From a bacterium (GTDB lineage Bacteria > Planctomycetota > JADGBV01), in contig JAHFOS010000014.1 of the NCBI GenBank assembly GCA_023261545.1, positions 1 to 44,234 of the forward strand: a stretch of 44,234 nucleotides of DNA, given 5' to 3'. Below, one piece after another: positions 23,836-33,096 of the stretch. How positions within the stretch are numbered: the stretch's first letter is position 1; the number at the start of each line of letters is the position of its first letter. Under the pieces are notes generated by a model, which saw only the letters and a list, made by a program, of their open reading frames with translations, was not told the origin of the DNA and did not search any database. Position numbers and translations under genes: made by a program.

Positions 23836-25092
23836 ATGACCCAAGAAATTCCACAGCCTCTTCCCCGCGTCGCGGCGTTCGAGCAATTCGCCTTTGGCCT
23901 TTTTTTGCATTGGGGTCTCTACTCGCAGCTTGGCCTCGGGGAATGGGTGCAATCCGATTCGCGCATTCCGACGGAAGAATACGCCAAGCTGATCTCAAAG
24001 TTCACCGCGCGCGACTTCGACGCGGCGTCCATCGCACGGCTGGCGCGGGAGAGCGGAATGAAGTATGCCGTCCTCACCACCCGTCATCACGATGGCTTTT
24101 CGCTCTATGATACGCGGGGGCTTTCCGATTTCGACGCGCCGCATGCGCCCGCCGGACGCGACCTCGTCGCGGAGTTCGCCGACGCTTGTCGAGCCGAGGG
24201 GCTGGCGCCTTTCTTCTACCACACCACCCTCGATTGGCGCTTGAACTCCGCGACTTGCAGCGAGACGGAATTTCGTGAGTATCTGGACCACCTCAACGCA
24301 TCCGTGGAGGTTTTGTGCCGGCACTATGGCAAAATAGGCGGCCTCTGGTTCGACGGCAACTGGTCCAGAAAAGCCGATTGGCAAGAGGATCGCCTGTATG
24401 CCACCATCCGCAAATACCAGCCCGAGGCGATCATCGTGAACAACACCGGCTTGAGCGCCCAGGGCGTGGCCGGCCATCCTGAATTGGACAGCGTGACCTT
24501 TGAGCAGGGGCTGCCCAGCGCTCCGGATCGCCGGGGCTGGCCGAAATACCTCGCGGGGGAAATGTGCGAGACTCTGAACTTCCACTGGGGTGTCGCGCAA
24601 AGCGACTTTAATTTCAAAAGCCCCGCGGAGGTTATTCAGCACTTGTGCGCCTGCCGAAAAACCGGCGCGAATTATCTGCTCAATGTGGGTCCCAGCGCTG
24701 AAGGGGCCATGCCGGCCTACGAGAGCGCGGTGCTGCGCAAGGTCGGGGAATGGATCTCTCGCTACGGCGAGATCCTCTACCGCGCTCGCCCCGTGGCGGT
24801 TCGCTGCCAGGGACGGGATTTCGTCCTCCGCGAGGGGACCCGCTATTATTATTTTGCCCATGACTTGCGTCGCAAGGGGGATACCCACGTTGTGATTGGC
24901 GGCGGGGCGAATGGGCCGCGGTCCATGGATGGGTTTCCAGCGCGGGTTCAAGCCATGCGCTGGCTGGACGAAAACGAAGCGGGGCGGTTTTGCCAGTCGG
25001 AGGATGGCCGGCTGCTCACGCTCGACTGCACGGGTCACGGTTACGGGAATGACCTGATCGTGCGCGTGGCGGAATTATGCACGCAGCCATGA
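23836..25092 (+). CDS. GH29-family alpha-L-fucosidase
   Basis: 418 residues from the ATG at 23836, chosen because GGAGGG (23826-23831) is ideally placed. The frame is open four codons earlier at a TTG that lies before that site. Family hallmarks: FGLFLHWGLYSQ, EYAKLISKFTARDFDA, AVLTTRHHDGFSLYDT, PFFYHTTLDWR, IGGLWFDGNWS with the catalytic nucleophile Asp, and NYLLNVGPSAEGAMP. There is no signal peptide, so fucose would be released in the cytosol after uptake. It is flanked on both sides by the propeller/CBM9 giants, and all three face the same way. Confidence 0.92.
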   Translation: MTQEIPQPLPRVAAFEQFAFGLFLHWGLYSQLGLGEWVQSDSRIPTEEYAKLISKFTARDFDAASIARLARESGMKYAVLTTRHHDGFSLYDTRGLSDFDAPHAPAGRDLVAEFADACRAEGLAPFFYHTTLDWRLNSATCSETEFREYLDHLNASVEVLCRHYGKIGGLWFDGNWSRKADWQEDRLYATIRKYQPEAIIVNNTGLSAQGVAGHPELDSVTFEQGLPSAPDRRGWPKYLAGEMCETLNFHWGVAQSDFNFKSPAEVIQHLCACRKTGANYLLNVGPSAEGAMPAYESAVLRKVGEWISRYGEILYRARPVAVRCQGRDFVLREGTRYYYFAHDLRRKGDTHVVIGGGANGPRSMDGFPARVQAMRWLDENEAGRFCQSEDGRLLTLDCTGHGYGNDLIVRVAELCTQP

Positions 25093-25118
25093 GCCCCCAA
25101 TTTTTGAACAGGAACATC

Positions 25119-28100
25119 ATGAAAAATCAACGGGCCAAAATCATCCGGGCCGGCGCCGCAGCTCTGCTGGCCGCTGCATTATTTCCACCTTATGCGCTGC
25201 GGGCCACCGAGACCGAGAACACCGATTTCAGGATTCTGCCCGCCCTCGGCAAAGTGGTCGTTGATGGGAAGTTCGACGACTGGGATCTTTCGGGATCCAT
25301 CTTCATCTGCTCCGACGTGGAGAACTACCGCGACCAGTTCGCCTCCTGGCAAAGCGCTATGTTCGATGCCGAGAACCTTTACCTCCTCACCCGTTGGACC
25401 GATGAGACCCCGATGAACAACCCCGGCCTGTGCGGTTCGGACATGGGTTTCGAAGGCGACAGCCTGCAAGCGCGCCTCATCGCGGGCCCCTCTGGAAAGC
25501 CCGAACCTACCGGAGACGATGTCCATCTCGGCCAGAGGACGACCCACATCACCGCCTGGCGCGGCAGGGATGGCAGGGACTTGATTGACCTGGCTTACGG
25601 CAAGAAGTTCGATGAAGGGGGCATCAAGGACGCCAGGAAAGAGGGTGGGCAGCAGGCCTTCGCCAAGGACCAGGACGGCAAAGGCTACGTCCAGGAAATC
25701 GCCATCCCGTGGAAGCTGCTGACCAGGGACGGCCATGCCCCAAAGGCCGGCGACACCATCGTCATGACTTACGAGCCGAACTTCGGGACCAGCTCGAAGA
25801 TGCGCATTTCGACGAAGGATCTTTTCCGTCCCGGCGTGACGCCGGACCGCGTTTTCAGTTTCATGGCCTACGACCGCTGGGGCGTGGCGAAGCTGGAGGC
25901 GGCGGGAAAAATGGCCCCGTTGCCGCTGCGCCTTTCCGATGGACGGATCTTCCCGGTGACATTGGAGGACGGCATCCCGACCATCAATTTAAGCGGCCTC
26001 TACAAGGAAGATAAGCTCGAAGGCTTCGCGAAAGTCGCCGTGCAAATGCCGGAAGACGGCTTCGTCTCGCTGATCATCAAGAACGGCGCGGGGCAGGTGG
26101 TGAGCAACCTGGTGAACGCGAAGTTCATGACCAAGGGCGCCCATGAGGTCCTCTGGGACGGCCTCAGCACGCCGAGCGACCGCAAGCCCGGAGAGCCCGT
26201 TCCGGCGGGCGATTACTCCTGGGAAGCCATCTGGCGCAAGGGAATAGGCCTCAGCCTGGTGGGCTGGGCCTGCAACTCAGGCAAGACACCCTTCGATTCG
26301 CCCGGCGGCAATTGGGGCGGCGACATGGGTGGCCCCATGGCCGTGGATGCGGACGGCGAAAGCATGTTCCTGGGTTGGGCTGCCGCCGAAGCCGGACAGG
26401 CCGTGGTCTGCACGGATTTCGAGGGCCATGTGAAGTGGCGTCATAAGCGCGGCGGTTTCGGCGGCGCGGCGCAGGTCGCGACAGACAAAGGAATTGTTTT
26501 CGTCTATGACATGGGCCAGGGCAACATGCTCTACAGGCTCGACGCCCAGAAAGGTGAGTATTCAAACTGGCAGGGTTCCGATGAAGCGGCCCTTGAACTC
26601 GGCAAGATCCTGGCCCAGCGCAAACCCGCCGCGGCAACGGAGGAACCCGCGGCCAGCGGTCTCGCGGCCCTGAACGGCAAGGTCTTCGTGAGCTATGGCG
26701 CCCTGAACGCGCCCTGGAACAAGGCGCAGCCCTCGGGCAACACGCTGTTCGTGCTCGACGCGGCTACTGGGAAGATCCTCAAGCTGATCCCCTGCGAAGA
26801 TCCCGGCGATTTGAAGGTCGGCGCCGACGGGAAGCTCTACATGGTCCGCGGCGGCTCAAGCCTTGCCAGGGTGGATCCCGAGACCGGAGCGCTTGAGAAA
26901 GTGGTTGACGGTTTGAAAAACGTCCGCTGCGTGGCCGCCGACAAGGAGGGGAACATCTACGCGGGCCTGGGTGACCCGCAGAACCAGGTGCAGGTCTTCG
27001 ACCCGGCGGGCCAGCCCATTCGCGCCATCGGCAAGCCGGGAGGGAGGGACCTCACGGGCCCATGGGACAGCAGCGGCGTCCGGTTCGTCACGGGCCTCAA
27101 GGTCTCTTCGCAAGGCCAGCTCTGGGTGATGGAGTGCGACAGCTCCCCGAGGCGGATCTCCGTATGGGAGGCGCGGAGTGGCAAATTCGAAAAGGAGTTT
27201 TTCGGTCCCACCGACTACGGCGCCGGTGGCGGCGCTATCTGCCCCAGCGATCCCGCGGTCATCGTCGGCCACGGCTGTGAATGGAAAATAGCCCAGGAAA
27301 CCGGCAAAGCCGCATGCGTGGCGGTCATCACCCGCGGAAGGTGGGGCAATGCAAGGTTCGGGACCGGCAAGGACGGTCGCGTTTACGTCGCCGTCGGCGG
27401 CGGCTGGGCGAAACGTTTTCCCGTGGATATTTTCGAGCGCGTTGCCGCGGGAAACTGGAAACTCAGAGCCTGCGTTGCCCCGGAGGAAGCGGACTGGAAC
27501 CAGCCTGTCGTGCGGCATATCAGCGTCTGGTCCGACCGCAACGACGACCAGCAGCAACAGGCGGACGAGGTCAGGAAATACGATCTGCCTCTAGGAGGCT
27601 GGCTTGACGGCTGGTACTTGTATTTCAATCAGGCCATGACCTTCGCGGGCACCGAATACCGCATCGCCGTCACGGGTTGGACGGCTTGCGGGGCGCCTGA
27701 ATACGACCTGACCCAGGCCGTGAAACTGCCCGCGCCGGAGGACGTCGCGCAGCGCGGCGGCATGGGAGCGCAGAAGGGCCTGGTTTCCGAAGACGGCAAC
27801 GTTGTCCTGTACAACGGGCACTATGCCGCCGAGCACAGCGACTTCCCCTGCTATGACGTCCGCACCGGAAAAAAGATTTTCGCCTACCCCAACAACTATG
27901 TGGGCGTCCATGGGGGGCATCTTGCCCCGCCGGCCAGGAAGGGCCTGATCCGCGCGGCGTATGATATCGTCGGAACCGTAAAGATGCCCGCGCCGCTCGG
28001 GGATCTTTTCGTCATCGCCACGGACAAGGGTGAGTGGCACCTGCTCTCCTCCTCCGGCTATTACGTCGGCAGCCTGTTCGAAGGCGACCCCATGAAGATC

Positions 28101-29048
28101 AAGTGGCCGGATGAGGCGGTCCCTGGCGCCAACATGAACACCGTGCCGCCGGGGATGGGGGCCGAGGACTTCGGCGGCTCGATCATCCGGGCGCATGACG
28201 GTGCCCTGTATGTCCAGTGCGGCAAGACCGCCTTCATCGTCTGCAGGGTCAGCGGCCTCGATACCGTGAAAGCCCTTGGTTCGGGGACTCTTAAAATTTC
28301 CGCCGCAGACGTCCTGACGGCCCAGCAGTTCAAGGTCAAAGCCTTGAGCGTCGCGGATTCCGTGAAAAACGCAGGGGTGAAAAAGAAATCCATTGCGTTC
28401 ACCGGCAAGGCCCAGGAGGATTTCGGCACGCCGTCCATCGCCTTTGGTCCCGACAACGCCAGGATCCTGGCCTGGATCGCCCACGACGATGAGAACCTGT
28501 ACGTCGCCTGGCAGGTTGACGACAAGACCCCCTGGGTCAACGGCGCCACCGGTTTCGAGAACCTCTACGCCTGCGGCGACACGGTTGACCTGCAGCTTGG
28601 CACCGACGCCGGAGCGGATGGAAAGCGCGGAGAAGCCGTGCGGGGCGACTTGCGCCTCTCTATCGGCCAACTCCAGGGCAAGAACACGGCGGTGATCTAC
28701 CGGAAAGTCTCTGATGAGAAGGCCGCCAAGACCTTCTACTCCGGAACCTGTAAGAGCGGCTATACCATGGAATTCGTAAAGATCCTCCCCAACGTCAACA
28801 TCGTGGCGCGACCCGTTGATGGCCAACAGGTTGTTGTCGAGGCGGCTATTCCACTGAAGGAGCTGGGGGTGAGCCCCAAGCCCGGACTGAAGCTGCGCGG
28901 TGACCTGGGCGCGACCTTCAGCGACCCCGCTGGAAAGGACACCAACCTCCGAGTTTACTGGAGCAACCCGGCGGCAGGGATCGTCGCCGACGAAGTCGCG
29001 GAATTGAAGATGCAGCCCGCGCTGTGGGGCGAGTTCGGCCTGGAGTAG
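25119..29048 (+). CDS. Secreted CBM9/FlgD-like/beta-propeller/CBM9 protein 2
   Basis: 1309 residues starting at the ATG at 25119, which has AGGA upstream and a clear signal peptide (RAGAAALLAAALFPPYALRA). The upstream codons overlap the fucosidase end and were excluded. Order of modules: CBM9/DOMON-like domain (~30-260: VVVDGKFDDWDLSGSIF, LYLLTRWTDETPM), FlgD-like Ig (~310-400: FVSLIIKNGAGQVVSN, LWDGLSTPSDRKPGEPVPAG), a propeller region (~400-1050), and a second CBM9-like domain (~1080-1309: NLYVAWQVDDKTPWV, VVEAAIPLKELGVSPKPGLK). It has the same core as the 20612-23809 protein. It ends the cluster; hairpins follow the stop. Likely an exported glycan-binding protein; function inferred from domains only. 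Confidence 0.75.
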   Translation: MKNQRAKIIRAGAAALLAAALFPPYALRATETENTDFRILPALGKVVVDGKFDDWDLSGSIFICSDVENYRDQFASWQSAMFDAENLYLLTRWTDETPMNNPGLCGSDMGFEGDSLQARLIAGPSGKPEPTGDDVHLGQRTTHITAWRGRDGRDLIDLAYGKKFDEGGIKDARKEGGQQAFAKDQDGKGYVQEIAIPWKLLTRDGHAPKAGDTIVMTYEPNFGTSSKMRISTKDLFRPGVTPDRVFSFMAYDRWGVAKLEAAGKMAPLPLRLSDGRIFPVTLEDGIPTINLSGLYKEDKLEGFAKVAVQMPEDGFVSLIIKNGAGQVVSNLVNAKFMTKGAHEVLWDGLSTPSDRKPGEPVPAGDYSWEAIWRKGIGLSLVGWACNSGKTPFDSPGGNWGGDMGGPMAVDADGESMFLGWAAAEAGQAVVCTDFEGHVKWRHKRGGFGGAAQVATDKGIVFVYDMGQGNMLYRLDAQKGEYSNWQGSDEAALELGKILAQRKPAAATEEPAASGLAALNGKVFVSYGALNAPWNKAQPSGNTLFVLDAATGKILKLIPCEDPGDLKVGADGKLYMVRGGSSLARVDPETGALEKVVDGLKNVRCVAADKEGNIYAGLGDPQNQVQVFDPAGQPIRAIGKPGGRDLTGPWDSSGVRFVTGLKVSSQGQLWVMECDSSPRRISVWEARSGKFEKEFFGPTDYGAGGGAICPSDPAVIVGHGCEWKIAQETGKAACVAVITRGRWGNARFGTGKDGRVYVAVGGGWAKRFPVDIFERVAAGNWKLRACVAPEEADWNQPVVRHISVWSDRNDDQQQQADEVRKYDLPLGGWLDGWYLYFNQAMTFAGTEYRIAVTGWTACGAPEYDLTQAVKLPAPEDVAQRGGMGAQKGLVSEDGNVVLYNGHYAAEHSDFPCYDVRTGKKIFAYPNNYVGVHGGHLAPPARKGLIRAAYDIVGTVKMPAPLGDLFVIATDKGEWHLLSSSGYYVGSLFEGDPMKIKWPDEAVPGANMNTVPPGMGAEDFGGSIIRAHDGALYVQCGKTAFIVCRVSGLDTVKALGSGTLKISAADVLTAQQFKVKALSVADSVKNAGVKKKSIAFTGKAQEDFGTPSIAFGPDNARILAWIAHDDENLYVAWQVDDKTPWVNGATGFENLYACGDTVDLQLGTDAGADGKRGEAVRGDLRLSIGQLQGKNTAVIYRKVSDEKAAKTFYSGTCKSGYTMEFVKILPNVNIVARPVDGQQVVVEAAIPLKELGVSPKPGLKLRGDLGATFSDPAGKDTNLRVYWSNPAAGIVADEVAELKMQPALWGEFGLE

Positions 29049-29075
29049 GGAGGCTGTTTTGATAGGTCGCACAAA

Positions 29076-29122
29076 TCCCGCGGGAAAAGCCCATGTTCAC
29101 TATTCACGGGCGTTTCCGTGAA
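29076..29122 (+). terminator. Palindromes after the glycan cluster (possible terminator region)
   Basis: TCCCG|CGGGA (29076-29085) is a perfect palindrome, and TTCACGG-GCGTTT-CCGTGAA (29103-29122) is a perfect 7-bp stem with a 6-base loop. They lie 28-74 bases after the stop of the last cluster gene. There is no classical T-tract directly after the second stem, so termination is plausible but not certain. Confidence 0.4.
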
Positions 29123-29207
29123 AGACGAGTCGCCGCGATGCGTTTATTCGCCATAATTTTTCCGACCGCATAATGTGGCGGCGATGGCTCGTAGCAGGAG
29201 AGCGGAT

Positions 29208-30470
29208 ATGGGTGGCCGGCCCGTGTTTTGGAAGCCCCAGCAGCTTTCCGTGTGTTTTGTCGCGGCGGGATTGCTGTTGCTGGGGGCGATCTACGGTGAT
29301 GTCAAAAGCTCCACCGGCAACATCAATTTCGACTCCAACGCCGACGGTGCCTCGGAGGCCACCTTGTCATCTTCGGGTCTGGGGATTGGCACGACGACTC
29401 CCTCCGCCAACCTGCATGTGGCCGGCAACGCTTACCTTACCGGCAATATGGGCATTGGCACCTCCGCGCCGACCAGCACCCTGCAGGTCTCCGGAAGCTT
29501 GGGCTATGCCTACCAGAGCGTTTCGGCCAATGCCACTCTCGGTGCCAATACCCTGGTCATTGCTGACTCCTCCAGCACGAACATCACGCTGACGCTGCCC
29601 TACGCGGGCAATGTGCAGGGGCGGCAGTACCTGATCAAGAAAAAGGCCGCGACGGGGACTGTTTACGTCAGCGGAGGAGGGAATTTGGTGGATACGGACA
29701 CGAGCATCACCATGACCAGCGGGGGAAATTCCTTCCCTTCTCTGGGTGTTATCAGCAACGGCCAGCAGTGGTACATCACCAGTCAATCCGATAGCGGGGT
29801 CTCGGCGCTGGCCTCCTCGAACCTCATCGTCTGGTGGAAGTTTGACCAGAGCAGTGGCAATACGGTCGCGGATTCCAGCGGCAACCAACTTACGACCGGG
29901 ACGCGCAGCAACTTCGCCTCCGTGACCGATGGCTGGGTGTCAGGGAAGGTGGGCAATGCCCTGCAGTGCGATGGGGTGGATGATTGGGTCGCCATGGACT
30001 ACGCGCCGCCGGTGTCGGCTAGTGCCAAAGGGGTGAGCATAGCCTTATGGCTTAAGGTAAACAACTCGGTGGAATATGACTTCTTCATAGATCGCAACGC
30101 TTCCGTCAACTCAATTCCACTCATGTCGCTACTCAGATATACTGCTTCCGGAAACCTCACGGCATGGTGCAGGGATGACGCCAACCATTTGATATTTGTT
30201 TACGGGAACCCAATCACCACAGGAGTATGGACCCATGTTGTCATAACGCGCAAAGTCAATGCTGCCGACACCCTCTATAGCCTTTACGAAAATGGGGCCT
30301 TGGTGAGCTCACAAACCGATGGCGATGCATCGACGTTTACGATGCAGAAGGTGTGGCTTGCCAATTATAATAATGCTGATTATCCCGCCTTCGTCATTGA
30401 CGACTTCCGCATCTACAACAAGACCTTGTCCGCGGAGGAGATCCTCGCTATTTATCAGTCCGCGCAGTGA
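29208..30470 (+). CDS. Surface protein with GIGT-repeat stalk and C-terminal LamG domain
   Basis: 420 residues. The start at ATG 29208 is preferred: AGGAG lies seven bases before it and the hydrophobic export segment (LSVCFVAAGLLLLGAIYGD) is close behind. Earlier starts at 29175 or 29184 lack a ribosome site. Stalk repeats include LGIGTTTPSANLHVAGN and MGIGTSAPTSTLQVSG, the same kind as in the protein at 1-1649. From about residue 205 a LamG/concanavalin-like domain begins (LIVWWKFDQSSGNTVADSSG, ALQCDGVDDWVAMD, VSIALWLKVN, FVIDDFRIYNKTLSAEEI). The LamG part is visibly less GC-rich than neighbouring genes. Its stop overlaps a possible ATG of the TPR gene (TGATG). Confidence 0.78.
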   Translation: MGGRPVFWKPQQLSVCFVAAGLLLLGAIYGDVKSSTGNINFDSNADGASEATLSSSGLGIGTTTPSANLHVAGNAYLTGNMGIGTSAPTSTLQVSGSLGYAYQSVSANATLGANTLVIADSSSTNITLTLPYAGNVQGRQYLIKKKAATGTVYVSGGGNLVDTDTSITMTSGGNSFPSLGVISNGQQWYITSQSDSGVSALASSNLIVWWKFDQSSGNTVADSSGNQLTTGTRSNFASVTDGWVSGKVGNALQCDGVDDWVAMDYAPPVSASAKGVSIALWLKVNNSVEYDFFIDRNASVNSIPLMSLLRYTASGNLTAWCRDDANHLIFVYGNPITTGVWTHVVITRKVNAADTLYSLYENGALVSSQTDGDASTFTMQKVWLANYNNADYPAFVIDDFRIYNKTLSAEEILAIYQSAQ

Positions 30471-30565
30471 TGGCGGGACGGGGCTTAGGGATGGCGGTTC
30501 TTGCCCTTTCTACCCTGGCGGAAAGGTCGCTGGAGCCATACTGCCGCCACTTCAACGGTAGGATC

Positions 30566-31402
30566 GTGGCGAAGAAAAAGTTCAGAGCCTGGCTGGCTCT
30601 TTCCGTTGCGGTGTTGTGGTTGGCGCTTTTTGCGTCCGTGGCGGCGGATCCTGCTGGAGAGGCGCTGGAGAGAGGCTGGCGTGCCTATCATGGCCGCAAT
30701 TTCGCCGGAGCTGAGGAGGCCTTCCGCTCCATCTCGGGAATTGGATCGGAAAAGGATCGCCTGCTGGCGCGCCTGGGGCTGGCCATGGTCGAGCACTTCC
30801 GCATGCCGGGGGCGCGTCCGGATTTGGCGATCCCACAGTACGAAGCCCTGCTCAACGAGGCGGCAGTGGGCCCGGCGTTCAAGGCGAACCTGCATATCCT
30901 GCTGGGGGAGGCGCACCTCAACAAGGAGGTGGCCGATCCCGCCAAGGCCGAACAGCACTACGCGCTGGCGCGCAGCGCGGCACCCGACAGCCTCTTTGCC
31001 CGTGAGGCGGTGCTGCGCCTCGCGCGCCTGCGCCTGCGTCAGCCCACGGAGCAGGGTTTCCGGGCGGCGGTGGCTGTCCTTGAGGAGGACCTCACTGGGC
31101 AGCCCGGGAACCCCCTGGCGGGGACCCAGCACCTGCTCTGCGCCCAGTTGCTGCTGGCCCTGCGCCAGCCCGGGGACGTGCTCCGCGCCCGCGCCCACCT
31201 CCAGCAGGCCTACGCGGTGGGGCTCGTGAACCAGCGGCGCAAAGGCGATGTGCTTTTCGCCGTTGCCGCCATGAGCGAACAGGAACTCGGGGACCCTGAA
31301 ACCGCGCTGCGCTATTATCAACTCCTGCTCGACAGCATCCCCACGGATTACCGCATGTATTATGCCAAACTGCGCGTCGCGGCACTGAAGGAGGGCCGGT
31401 GA
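30566..31402 (+). CDS. Exported TPR-like repeat protein
   Basis: 278 residues from GTG 30566, chosen because the product begins with a normal signal peptide (MAKKKFRAWLALSVAVLWLALFAS is the start of the chain). An ATG at 30470 that overlaps the previous stop is an alternative and would suit translational coupling, adding 32 residues. The body is all-helical with TPR/Sel1-like periodicity (ALERGWRAYHGRNFAGAEEAF, ANLHILLGEAHLNKEV, ARAHLQQAYAVGL, ALRYYQLLLDSIPTDYR). It overlaps the solute-binding protein start by four bases (GTGA), so it belongs to the transporter operon. It may assemble or dock the transport/binding components outside the cytosol. Confidence 0.72.
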   Translation: MAKKKFRAWLALSVAVLWLALFASVAADPAGEALERGWRAYHGRNFAGAEEAFRSISGIGSEKDRLLARLGLAMVEHFRMPGARPDLAIPQYEALLNEAAVGPAFKANLHILLGEAHLNKEVADPAKAEQHYALARSAAPDSLFAREAVLRLARLRLRQPTEQGFRAAVAVLEEDLTGQPGNPLAGTQHLLCAQLLLALRQPGDVLRARAHLQQAYAVGLVNQRRKGDVLFAVAAMSEQELGDPETALRYYQLLLDSIPTDYRMYYAKLRVAALKEGR

Positions 31403-33096
31403 AATCCGGCGAAGAACGCGAAACGCGGCGCTGGCCGAGCTTGGTGGCGCTGTCGCTCGTCGGCCTGGCCTATCTGTTGGCGGTGGTGAACATGGTTCAG
31501 ACCCGGCGCGAGCAGGACTGGGGTGATCGCAAGGTTATTCGCATGACCCACTGGCAGCTTGAATCCGGTTTCCGCGAGGGCATGGAGCGCATGATCCAAA
31601 AGTTCGAGGCGCAGAACCCCGACGTGAAAATCATCCAGAACCCCATCTACGAGAAGGCCTACGCGCAGTTCGTGAATACCAACCTGGTGGGAGGGACGGC
31701 GCCGGACCTCATCGAGATGGGCATGTTCGACGTGGGCGCCACCCTGGGCCGCTACTTCCTGCCGCTCACCCGTTACGTGCACCAGCCCAACGAATTCAAC
31801 GCCGGCAACAAGTTCAAGGATACTCCTTGGATCTACACCTTCGTGGACGGCCTGGCGGGCAACTGGGACGACCGCTACCTCGAATATTTCGCGGTGGGGC
31901 TCAACCTCCATACCGTGCGCATGTTTTACAACAAGGACCTCTACCGCGAGATCATGGGCCACGACCGGCCACCCGCGACATTTCGGGAACTCCTCGACGT
32001 ATGCCGCAGGGCCGAGGAGTACGCCGTGCAGAAGGGGATCACGCTGCACCCCATCGCCTGCTCCAGTTATCAGGCCGGCATTTTTCGCGGCGTCTTTTCC
32101 GGCTGTCTGCTGTCAAGCCTGATCGACCGGCTGGATCGCGATTGGAACCACGCCCTCGCGCTGCGGGAACGTTTCGTGGGCTACCTCGAAGGCCGCATGC
32201 CCTTGGACGACGAGGAGATCCGCGCCGGCGAGGAACTGGTGCGCGAACTCAGCCGTTTCTACACGCCCGGCTTCATGGCCACGCGGCGCGAGGACGCGGG
32301 TTTCGATTTCGTCCAGAGGAGGTCGCTCATCATCACCTCCGGTTCCTGGGACGCCGGCAGCTACCGATCCCAGGCCCGCGACGCGGGTTTTGAAATGGGC
32401 GTCCTCGACTTCCCCATCCCCAGCGCCGATGATCCGGTTTATGGCCGTTTCCTGGACGGGCGGGCCTCCGAGGCCGGGATTGGCGTCGGCTCCAATTTCG
32501 GCATCTGCCGCGATTCCCGTCATCCCGACGTGGCCCTGCGCTTCCTGAAGTTCATCACCACGCCGGAAAACAACGAGGAGTTCAACCATATCGTCAAATG
32601 GCTGCCCTCCATACGCGGAGCCGACGTGGATGAACTGGTGCGCCCGTTCGCCCCCAATATCGAAGGCGTGCCGCAGTTCAAGCAGCCTTTCAGCTTCGGC
32701 TACCGCACGTTGACCCGTGAAAACCAGTCCTATTGGGAGTACATCTCGGGACGCACCTCCTATGAGAAGTTCACCGCTCAGGTGGGCGAACGGCTCATCG
32801 AGGACGGCATGGCCGACTATATGGACGATTTGCAGGGTCAATTGGACAACCTGCGCGGCATCGAGCACCTGCGATCCGCGTTGGCGGTGCCGTTGCTGGA
32901 TCCCGACAAGACGAACGAGGAGGCGAACTTCAAGCTCGTCTATTCCCTGGATTCGGCGATGGCGGTGGCCGGGGAGATCAGGGTGGCGATCCGCGAGCTC
33001 GCCGATCCCGCGCGCTTCCCCAAAGAAAAGGCGCGGGAACTCCAGGCCAGCTCCGCCTACCGCGATTTCACCACAAAGTATCTCGCACCGCGCTGA
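31399..33096 (+). CDS. ABC transporter extracellular solute-binding protein (sugar type), membrane-anchored and extended
   Basis: 565 residues, against ~420-450 for typical family-1 sugar-binding proteins. The N-terminus has one hydrophobic helix (LVALSLVGLAYLLAVVNM) without a lipobox or obvious cleavage site, so it may stay anchored. The binding fold begins at RKVIRMTHWQLESGF, followed by KFEAQNPDVKI and APDLIEMGMFD; LIITSGSWDAGSYRSQA and FLKFITTPENNEEF are later family-like segments. The last ~100 residues are an additional helical tail (LQGQLDNLRGIEHLRSALA and on). It overlaps the TPR gene by four bases and the first permease by one (TGATG). The ligand is probably an oligosaccharide. Confidence 0.85.
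   Translation: MKSGEERETRRWPSLVALSLVGLAYLLAVVNMVQTRREQDWGDRKVIRMTHWQLESGFREGMERMIQKFEAQNPDVKIIQNPIYEKAYAQFVNTNLVGGTAPDLIEMGMFDVGATLGRYFLPLTRYVHQPNEFNAGNKFKDTPWIYTFVDGLAGNWDDRYLEYFAVGLNLHTVRMFYNKDLYREIMGHDRPPATFRELLDVCRRAEEYAVQKGITLHPIACSSYQAGIFRGVFSGCLLSSLIDRLDRDWNHALALRERFVGYLEGRMPLDDEEIRAGEELVRELSRFYTPGFMATRREDAGFDFVQRRSLIITSGSWDAGSYRSQARDAGFEMGVLDFPIPSADDPVYGRFLDGRASEAGIGVGSNFGICRDSRHPDVALRFLKFITTPENNEEFNHIVKWLPSIRGADVDELVRPFAPNIEGVPQFKQPFSFGYRTLTRENQSYWEYISGRTSYEKFTAQVGERLIEDGMADYMDDLQGQLDNLRGIEHLRSALAVPLLDPDKTNEEANFKLVYSLDSAMAVAGEIRVAIRELADPARFPKEKARELQASSAYRDFTTKYLAPR

Noticed and set aside
27591-29072. Minus-strand open frame of ~490 codons opposite the second propeller protein
   Set aside because: Shadow frame; CBM9-like features are on the plus strand.
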